Shown here: positions 35,882 to 46,047 of the stretch, piece by piece
Layout: every line of letters starts with the position of its first letter
How positions within the stretch are numbered: the stretch's first letter is position 1
Origin: Mucilaginibacter sp.
Lineage (GTDB): Bacteria; Bacteroidota; Bacteroidia; Sphingobacteriales; Sphingobacteriaceae
Direction: 5' to 3'
DNA length: 46,047 nt
Assembly (NCBI GenBank): GCA_028287805.1
Contig: JAQBOY010000321.1
Coordinates: 1 to 46,047, forward strand
The notes under the pieces: model-generated
What the model saw: the letters and a program-made list of their open reading frames with translations, nothing else
What the model was told of the DNA's origin: nothing
Databases searched by the model: none
Program-made: the position numbers and the translations under genes

Positions 35882-38800
35882 ATGAATAAAAATCTACTAA
35901 TCTGTCTCAGATTTTGTCTGGGAATTTCTTTTTTATTTTTCCTGACGTGTTCAGGGTCAATTGTATATGCGCAGCAGCGAATATTAAAAGTAACGGGCAA
36001 AGTAACAGATGAACTTGACGAATCTGTAATTGGTGCAACTGTAAAAATAGCGGGCACCAGACTTGTTACGGTTACAAATTCCGACGGAAAATATACAATT
36101 AATGTTAACCCAGCTGACTCACTGGAGTTTTCTTATGTGGGTTATAAAAGTATGCGCCTTGCTATAAAAAACAGGGTAGAACTGAATGTGAAATTAGAAG
36201 CAGTAGCCGGTGGGTTGAATGAAGTTAGCATAGTTGGATATGGGCAGCAAAAAAAGATAAGTGTAGTGGGTGCACAGTCGACACTGGATGCGAAGGATTT
36301 GAAACTGCCTATACGGGATATTGCCAGCACCCTGGGCGGCAGGATTGCGGGTATGATCACCACATCAAGAGGTGGCGGCCCGGGTCAGGATAATAACGGT
36401 TTTTTAATAAGGGGAGTCTCCACCTTTGGTACCAGCTCACGTACACCTTTGATCATTATAGATGGTGTTCCCGACAGGGCACTAAATGATGTTGATCCAG
36501 AAGATATCGAATCATTTACTGTACTTAAGGATGCCGTTTCCACAGCCGTTTACGGTACCCGCGGTGCAAATGGCGTGATTTTAATTAATACTAAAAAAGG
36601 CGTGGCCGGAAAACCGGCTGTTAATGTAGAAGTAAATCATGGAATTTCGCAGTTTGTACAAGTACCAAAACTATTAGATGCGCCAACCTGGATGACACTC
36701 TACAATGAGGCTTTAACTACCAGAGGAAGGCTGCCTTTGTATACCGCGGCAGATATTGACCTGCACCGGACAGGAGCAGATCCTGACTTATATCCGAATA
36801 TAAACTGGTATAATGAGATCTTTCGGAAAACAGGATCAACGCAAAGAGCTAATTTAAATATTAGCGGCGGTTCAGATAAATCCACCTATTATATATCGGC
36901 TGGTTATTATGGTGAAACCGGATTGCTCAAAGATAATCCTAACGCCCAAAAATATGATATAAGCTCCTATTACAAGCGGTATAATGTTACTATTAATATA
37001 GGTGTAAACGTAACTAATACTACAAAATTAGATCTGGGTATATCATCCATCATCGATCAAAGAAACGGTCCCAACGGCGGAACGAACGCTGATGCCTTGA
37101 ATAATTTATTTGCGCAGGTTTTGCGTGTCCCCCCGCATATCATGCCAGGGCAGTATTCTAATGGCCTTTATTCTCAGTACCCGGGTGGATTTAGCAGTCC
37201 TAATAAAATCGCATTCGATTTCGGTTCAGAGAATGACTATTCAGCTACTATACGCCCTAACATTAAACTTAAACAGGACCTAAGCATATTAACCAAAGGA
37301 CTGTCGGTTTCCGGGTTGTTCTCTTTCGACATTTATACGGACGGATCAAGCGGAACAGGTATTGCTGATCCATCCTATTATGCAACAGGAAGGGATGCCA
37401 ATGGTAACCTGATCCTGCAACTTACAAGGGATGCGAGTGGGTCTTATACTTATACTTCGGCCAGAAGCTCTACCCGCAGAATGTATACAGAGGCTTCAAT
37501 TAACTACGGACGTACGTATGGTAAAAGCGATGTTGGTGCCTTAGTCCTTTTTAATCAATCAGAATATATTGATGGAAATGCGACCACTTTTACATCTGCT
37601 GTTCCTTACCGCAACCGCGGTATTACCGGCAGGGCAACCTACGGGTACAATAATCGTTATTTCCTGGAAGGCAACTTCGGTTATACAGGTTCGGAGAACT
37701 TTAGCCCGGGTAAAAGGTATGGATTCTTTCCATCTGTCGGCTTAGGTTATGTTGTTTCCAACGAAAAATTCTATAATGCTTTTAAAGAAATTTTGCCTTA
37801 CCTCAAATTAAGGTACAGCTATGGTCTTACCGGCAATGGTAGTTTTGGTACCCGGTTTTTATACTTGACGCAATTAACAAAAACTGCCGCAACGGGCTAC
37901 CAGTTTGGTACACCTGCTTCTCTTTCGCCAGCCTATAGCGGATATGCAGAATCGCAAATCGCGACAGATCCTTCATGGGAAACGTCATACAGGCATAATT
38001 TGGGTATAGAAATAGGTTTCTTTAATAACGAACTTAAGCTGGTTACCGAATTATTCAGAGAGGTGCGAAAAGGAATTTTAAGAGCAGATCAAACCATTCC
38101 TACCATATCAGGCTTTGGAAGCGTAACTCCTACACGTAACATAGGTATAGTTTTAAACAAAGGTGTTGACGTAACACTTACCTATAATAAAAATTTAGGC
38201 GATCGTAAATGGGTAAACATTACCGGAACATTTACTTATAATAATAACATCAATTTAGAAGATGGCCTTCCCCCTCAAAAATACCCATGGATGGAATGGA
38301 AAGGTAAACAACTGGACGCCAAAACATTATATATTGCTGATGGCCTTTTTAAAGACCAGGCACAAATTGATGCTTCGGCCAAACAATCGGGTAATATCCG
38401 TCCGGGAGATATCAAGTACAAAGATCTTAATAATGACGGTGTAATTGACGCAAATGATATTGCGCGCATAGATGTTTCAGGAACGCCTAAAATTATGTAT
38501 GGTGTTAACCTTGCATTTGGCTACAAAGGATTTGATATTGGCGCTTTTATACAAGGCACGGGCAAGGTTTACCTGAATTATGGACTGGGGGATGGAACAC
38601 AGCCATTTGCGGCAGGGTCAATCAGCAGTGCTTTGATGACTATGGTGGCCGACCGGTGGACAGAAAGCAACCCTAACCCAAATGCATTTTATCCAAGGCT
38701 GAATAGTAACCAGGACCCTAACTCTAACTACCTTAACAGTACCTGGTGGCTAAAACCTGCAGATTTCATCAGGCTAAAAAGTGCTGAATTTGGATATACT

Positions 38801-39001
38801 TTAAATCAGTCTTCTATGAAGCGTTATGGAATTAAAAATCTTCGGGTATTTATGAACGGAACCAATCTGATTACGCTATCAAAATGGAAATTCTGGGATC
38901 CTGAACTGAATGATACCGGTACGAGCTCAACTAATTACAGTCGGGGCGAATCGTATCCAAACATAAAAGCATACAATATTGGTGCAAGGGTAACTTTTTA
39001 A
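35882..39001 (+). CDS. SusC/RagA-family TonB-linked outer-membrane protein (no STN domain)
   Basis: 'VTGKVTDELDESVIGATVKIAGTRLVTVTNSDGKYTI', 'DIESFTVLKDAVSTAVYGTRGANGVILINTKKG'. Confidence 0.95.
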   Translation: MNKNLLICLRFCLGISFLFFLTCSGSIVYAQQRILKVTGKVTDELDESVIGATVKIAGTRLVTVTNSDGKYTINVNPADSLEFSYVGYKSMRLAIKNRVELNVKLEAVAGGLNEVSIVGYGQQKKISVVGAQSTLDAKDLKLPIRDIASTLGGRIAGMITTSRGGGPGQDNNGFLIRGVSTFGTSSRTPLIIIDGVPDRALNDVDPEDIESFTVLKDAVSTAVYGTRGANGVILINTKKGVAGKPAVNVEVNHGISQFVQVPKLLDAPTWMTLYNEALTTRGRLPLYTAADIDLHRTGADPDLYPNINWYNEIFRKTGSTQRANLNISGGSDKSTYYISAGYYGETGLLKDNPNAQKYDISSYYKRYNVTINIGVNVTNTTKLDLGISSIIDQRNGPNGGTNADALNNLFAQVLRVPPHIMPGQYSNGLYSQYPGGFSSPNKIAFDFGSENDYSATIRPNIKLKQDLSILTKGLSVSGLFSFDIYTDGSSGTGIADPSYYATGRDANGNLILQLTRDASGSYTYTSARSSTRRMYTEASINYGRTYGKSDVGALVLFNQSEYIDGNATTFTSAVPYRNRGITGRATYGYNNRYFLEGNFGYTGSENFSPGKRYGFFPSVGLGYVVSNEKFYNAFKEILPYLKLRYSYGLTGNGSFGTRFLYLTQLTKTAATGYQFGTPASLSPAYSGYAESQIATDPSWETSYRHNLGIEIGFFNNELKLVTELFREVRKGILRADQTIPTISGFGSVTPTRNIGIVLNKGVDVTLTYNKNLGDRKWVNITGTFTYNNNINLEDGLPPQKYPWMEWKGKQLDAKTLYIADGLFKDQAQIDASAKQSGNIRPGDIKYKDLNNDGVIDANDIARIDVSGTPKIMYGVNLAFGYKGFDIGAFIQGTGKVYLNYGLGDGTQPFAAGSISSALMTMVADRWTESNPNPNAFYPRLNSNQDPNSNYLNSTWWLKPADFIRLKSAEFGYTLNQSSMKRYGIKNLRVFMNGTNLITLSKWKFWDPELNDTGTSSTNYSRGESYPNIKAYNIGARVTF

Positions 39002-39019
39002 TATAATAAAAACAAAGTC

Positions 39020-40870
39020 ATGAAACAGTACATAACTAAATATAAAATTCAAATCGCAACCATACTGTTAACAGGTGCTACACTGTTACCAACAGGTTGC
39101 AAAAAGGGATATTTTGACGCTGCTCCAAAGGATCTTCAAACCATTGATATGGTTTTTAGTAATAAGTTGGAGGCCGAAAACTGGTTATCGGGAGTTTATA
39201 ACCGCTTGCCTGATGTATGGGGTGCCGGGGATGTAACCGCCCGGGGCTTTGCTACATCATGCGATGAGCTGGAACTTGCATCGCCATCTACAATTGCATC
39301 CGGTAACCTAACCAGCCAAAATACATTTGGTGGATATAGCAATTATTATCAAGCCATCAGGCTGGCCAATATATTTATGGCCAATATCAACAATAGCAAA
39401 TCCACTTTGTTAAATGAGCCGGACGGTGCAGAGCTTATTAAGCAATATACAGGCGAAGCACGTTTTTTGAGGGCATATTATTATTGGCTGCTGATTAGAA
39501 TGTACGGCCCGGTAGTATTAGTTGGGGATAAGGTAGCCGGTGTAGATGATAATTTTCAGCAGCCCAGAAATTCCTGGAGTGAATGCGTTAGCTATATCTT
39601 ATCTGAAATGGATGCCGCAAGAGATTTGGTGCCTGAGCAGCATCTTGTGGCTGCATCGGGTGCAGTAGATCTTTCGCAAACAGGCAGAATTGATAAACTG
39701 ATTGTGGATGCAGTAAAAAGCGAAGTGCTTTTGTACGATGCAAGTCCGCTTTTTAATGGCAATCCCTACTTTAGCGGTTTTAAAAACAAAGACGGAAAGC
39801 AGTTGATGAATCAGGTAGCAGACCCCAACAAATGGGTAAAGGCAGCACAGGCTGCTAAAACTGCCATTGATCATGCGGCGGCCAACGGCAGGAAACTATA
39901 TAAGGAAACTAATGCTGATCCTTTTTTAGCAGCAGTAAATTCTTGCAGAAACCTATTTTTAACCGGTTGGAGTGATGAAGGAATCTGGTTAAGAACAGTT
40001 ACCGCCTACCAGGCCTGGGAAGCAGATGCGGCACCCCGTGCCGCAAACGGAACAACAACAAATGCCGTACTTTCGCTCCCCCAGGAAATGGTAGATAAAT
40101 ATAGAATGGCAAACGGCAAACGTATTGAAGAAACTGGCAGTACCTATACCGAAGCCGGATTTACAAGCACTGCAAAATCGGGTTTTTATGTTACAGGCAC
40201 ATCCAATATGTACATAAACAGAGAACCCCGATTTTATACCAGCGTAACCTTTAATGGTTCTACTGTTCCCTTTGTGGCAAAAACAGGGCTTACCAGTGTA
40301 GAGTTTTGGCCTACAGGGAATTCGGGCAATGCCAACGGAAGTCAAACCATGTATCCTAAAACAGGCTACCTGGTACGTAAAAATACTAATCCAAGCAGGA
40401 ATCTTCAAAGCAATGCCGGTAATGTTGTGCGCCCGGCCATGTATATCAGGCTGGCTGAACTTTATTTAAATTATGTTGAAGCATTAAATGAATCAAACCC
40501 AGGCCATACGGATATATTAGCTTATCTGAATGCCATTCGTGTGCGCGGCGGTATACCCCCGTTAGCTTCCGGGTCGAATCAGGCAGCCATGAGAACCGCA
40601 ATTCAGAGAGAAAGACTGATTGAGTTAGCTTATGAGGGGCATCGCTTTTTTGATGTAAGAAGGTGGAAAATAGTGGATCAACCAGAGGGTAGGCAAAGCG
40701 GCGATTTTACCGGCATGAACGTGTTTGTTGGAAAAAACATCAACGATCCGGCTTATTACGTTCGTACCAGAACAAGCACACGTGTATGGAGCGATAAATA
40801 CTATTTGATACCTATACCACAAAGCGAGGTAGGGAAAAATTTGAATATGATACAAACATTTGGTTATTAA
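39020..40870 (+). CDS. SusD/RagB family nutrient-binding lipoprotein
   Basis: Lipobox 'LPTGCKKGYF'; 'EARFLRAYYYWLLIRMYGPVVLV'; 'RPAMYIRLAELYLNYVEALNES'; 'RERLIELAYEGHRFFDVRRWKI'. Confidence 0.95.
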   Translation: MKQYITKYKIQIATILLTGATLLPTGCKKGYFDAAPKDLQTIDMVFSNKLEAENWLSGVYNRLPDVWGAGDVTARGFATSCDELELASPSTIASGNLTSQNTFGGYSNYYQAIRLANIFMANINNSKSTLLNEPDGAELIKQYTGEARFLRAYYYWLLIRMYGPVVLVGDKVAGVDDNFQQPRNSWSECVSYILSEMDAARDLVPEQHLVAASGAVDLSQTGRIDKLIVDAVKSEVLLYDASPLFNGNPYFSGFKNKDGKQLMNQVADPNKWVKAAQAAKTAIDHAAANGRKLYKETNADPFLAAVNSCRNLFLTGWSDEGIWLRTVTAYQAWEADAAPRAANGTTTNAVLSLPQEMVDKYRMANGKRIEETGSTYTEAGFTSTAKSGFYVTGTSNMYINREPRFYTSVTFNGSTVPFVAKTGLTSVEFWPTGNSGNANGSQTMYPKTGYLVRKNTNPSRNLQSNAGNVVRPAMYIRLAELYLNYVEALNESNPGHTDILAYLNAIRVRGGIPPLASGSNQAAMRTAIQRERLIELAYEGHRFFDVRRWKIVDQPEGRQSGDFTGMNVFVGKNINDPAYYVRTRTSTRVWSDKYYLIPIPQSEVGKNLNMIQTFGY

Positions 40871-40872
40871 AT

Positions 40873-42276
40873 ATGAAACGAATTAACTTAATCATTTGCT
40901 GCTTAATACTATTATCGGGCAGCTCATTTGCCAAAATAGTTCTCCCGGCCATAATTGATAATAATATGGTACTGCAGCAAAATACACAGGTTCCATTGTG
41001 GGGAAAGGCTAAGGCAAATGCAAAAATTACTGTTATTACTTCGTGGAATCATAAACTATATACTGTTTGGGCTAAAAAAGATAGTTCATGGCGGGTATTA
41101 GTTCAAACACCCAAAGCCGGAGGGCCTTACCAGATCAGTCTTAATGATGGTGAAACTTTACTGTTAAAAAACATACTGATTGGCGAGGTGTGGGTCTGCT
41201 CAGGACAATCCAATATGGAAATGCCGGTTAAAGGATTCGGCAACCAGCCTATATTAAACAGCAGCGATATCCTGATGGATGCCGAAAATTCAAGTATCCG
41301 TTTGTTTCGCCTGGAAAGAGCGTTAACCCGCTCGCCGCAAAGCGATTGCAAAGCCACTCCCTGGGAAGAAGCCAATGCGCAGAGTGTTAAAGACTTTAGT
41401 GCGGTTGGTTACATGTATGCTAAATTATTGCAGGAAAAATTAAAAGTTCCTGTGGGCGTAATCATGTCAGTATGGGGTGGTACTATGATAGAGGCATGGA
41501 TGGATCAATCCAGTTTAAAGGAATTTCCGGAAATAAAAATAGCAGCCGATACAGCTAAGATCAACAAAAACGATCCAACAGTGTTATTTAATGCCATGAT
41601 CAACCCGTTTGTGGGTTATGGCATTAAAGGGGTGATATGGTACCAGGGCGAACAAAACCGAATTAACTACCAGCTATACGACAAGCTGATGGCAGCTATG
41701 GTTAAAGAATGGCGGAAAATATGGCAAATGGGTGAATGGCCGTTTTATTATGTACAAATAGCACCCTACACTTACACTTTGAAAGATAAACAGGGCCTGG
41801 CCGCCTATTTACGGGAGGCGCAACAAAAAGCTTTGGGTGAGATCCCTAACTCGGGTATGGTAGTGACAATGGATGTGGGCAGTGAAAAAGCAATTCATCC
41901 GCCAGACAAATTGCCGGTTAGTAAGCGGCTGGCTTATTGGGCGCTGGCAAATACCTACGGAAAAAAAGGATTAAATTTTCAAAGCCCCGTTTATAAATCC
42001 ATGAAGATAACCGGTAACAGTGCTTATATCAGTTTTAATTATACCCCTAATGGGCTTACCTCTTTTGGCAAAGAATTGTTAGCTTTTGAAATAGCCGGAG
42101 ACGATAAAGTATTCTATCCTGCCAAAGCAAGAATTTCGGGTAATGGAATTATGGTTGAAAGTGATAAGATAAAGGTCCCCGTAGCAGTCAGATACGCTTT
42201 TAAAGATTGGGTAACCGGAGATGTTTATAATACCGAAGGGCTACCGGTGGCGCCCTTCAGAACGGATAGCTGGTAA
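40873..42276 (+). CDS. Sialate O-acetylesterase-like (SASA domain) carbohydrate esterase
   Basis: 'VLQQNTQVPLWGKA', 'VWVCSGQSNMEMPVKG', 'GVIMSVWGGTMIEAWMD', 'GVIWYQGEQN'. Confidence 0.92.
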   Translation: MKRINLIICCLILLSGSSFAKIVLPAIIDNNMVLQQNTQVPLWGKAKANAKITVITSWNHKLYTVWAKKDSSWRVLVQTPKAGGPYQISLNDGETLLLKNILIGEVWVCSGQSNMEMPVKGFGNQPILNSSDILMDAENSSIRLFRLERALTRSPQSDCKATPWEEANAQSVKDFSAVGYMYAKLLQEKLKVPVGVIMSVWGGTMIEAWMDQSSLKEFPEIKIAADTAKINKNDPTVLFNAMINPFVGYGIKGVIWYQGEQNRINYQLYDKLMAAMVKEWRKIWQMGEWPFYYVQIAPYTYTLKDKQGLAAYLREAQQKALGEIPNSGMVVTMDVGSEKAIHPPDKLPVSKRLAYWALANTYGKKGLNFQSPVYKSMKITGNSAYISFNYTPNGLTSFGKELLAFEIAGDDKVFYPAKARISGNGIMVESDKIKVPVAVRYAFKDWVTGDVYNTEGLPVAPFRTDSW

Positions 42277-42466
42277 TAATATAAACTGAAATAGTTGAGC
42301 AAATATTTGAAACAGGTGTTTTTACGGGTTTAATATAATCAGGCCTTTGCTAAATATTGGTAATGCGATATAATTGGACGGATATGTAATGGCTAAGTTT
42401 TATTATTTTAGCGTATCTATCCTGCGGCAGTTAACTGTAATTATGTTAAGCATCATTAATAATTAA

Positions 42467-45607
<3,141 letters not shown>

Positions 45608-45621
45608 TCATAGCCTCCGAT

Positions 45622-45663
45622 AAAAGCAGGGCAATTCGGAAAAAGACGAAATGCCCTGCTTTT
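45622..45663 (+). terminator. Rho-independent terminator-like hairpin
   Basis: AAAAGCAGGGCA-N18-TGCCCTGCTTTT, 12-bp perfect stem after the GH2 stop. Confidence 0.75.
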
Positions 45664-45791
45664 CCATTAAATGCCCTCTTTATCCTATGGTAGCGGTATA
45701 AATGCTTTATATAAAAAAATGATTACAAATTGTAAAAATATTAAAATTCAAATCTTTAGCTAAATCAATTTAGCTTTTATAGATTTGTGTG

Positions 45792-46047
45792 ATGAAACTA
45801 AGTTGGTTTGCCTTATATTTATTTTTTTGCCTACCCGGAATTGTAAGGGCGCAAAAAGTTCAACCTTTTCAACAAGGCGACCGGGTGGTATTTACAGGTA
45901 ACAGTATTACTGATGGTGGCCATTACCATTCTTACATTTGGCTGTATTATTTAACACACTACCCGGGCAGGCGCATTACCGTATTTAATGCCGGGATAGG
46001 TGGCGATGTAGCACAACAAATATTTGAAAGGCTGGATAGCGACGTAT
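45792..46047 (+). CDS. SGNH/GDSL hydrolase, N-terminal part (runs off window)
   Basis: MKLSWFALYLFFCLPGIVRAQKVQPFQQGDRVVFTGNSITDGGHYHSYIWLYYLTHYPGRRITVFNAGIGGDVAQQIFERLDSDV; GNSITDGG block I, NAGIGGD block II. Confidence 0.85.
   Translation, partial: MKLSWFALYLFFCLPGIVRAQKVQPFQQGDRVVFTGNSITDGGHYHSYIWLYYLTHYPGRRITVFNAGIGGDVAQQIFERLDSDV

Noticed and set aside
39989-40408. 139-aa minus-strand ORF, Cys-rich
   Set aside because: Antisense to SusD; apparent Cys content arises from reverse-complemented Gly/Ala/Thr codons.
45780-45787. TAGATTTG as -7 box of the SGNH gene
   Set aside because: Only 4 bp before the ATG with no TTG at the required 19-nt spacing; the transcript would start inside the ORF.

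Overview
Bacteroidota chromosomal window (Sphingobacteriia-like by gene style; genus not determinable here) made largely of glycan-utilisation loci. Left to right: the 3' end of a parallel beta-helix protein; a GH2 enzyme and a PQQ-type sugar dehydrogenase; a degraded stretch (~4.95-6.4 kb) with an alpha/beta hydrolase abutting a chorismate-mutase C-terminal remnant; an ECF sigma/FecR-controlled PUL (STN-SusC, SusD, a GH99/GH71-like lipoprotein, an MG2/plug-type giant protein); an Rrf2 regulator divergent from an unannotated 30-aa poly-cysteine leader ORF and an M14 peptidase; an eight-gene minus-strand sialic/ulosonic-acid operon (sialidase, SusC, SusD, 2OG-dioxygenase-like PhyH, two DHDPS-family aldolases, NanM-like kelch protein, MFS); a GntR/FCD regulator; and a plus-strand PUL (esterase, SusC/SusD, sialate O-acetylesterase-like, LacZ-type GH2, partial SGNH hydrolase). 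The strongest candidates for new biology are: (1) the poly-Cys leader MKTFYHLLNRTLRFYDSLPIPHRCCICCCC* with a consensus promoter and an inverted repeat, divergent from Rrf2; (2) a repeated 15-bp palindrome (about TTATGTAnTACATAA) upstream of every transcription unit around the GntR gene, tying two PULs into one predicted regulon; (3) a GH99-like lipoprotein whose WNEWxEG-type motif has lost both glutamates; (4) a sialidase operon with an extra aldolase and a dioxygenase but no NanE/kinase in view. No tRNA, rRNA, CRISPR array or intact transposase was recognised. All family calls are by eye; no searches were run.
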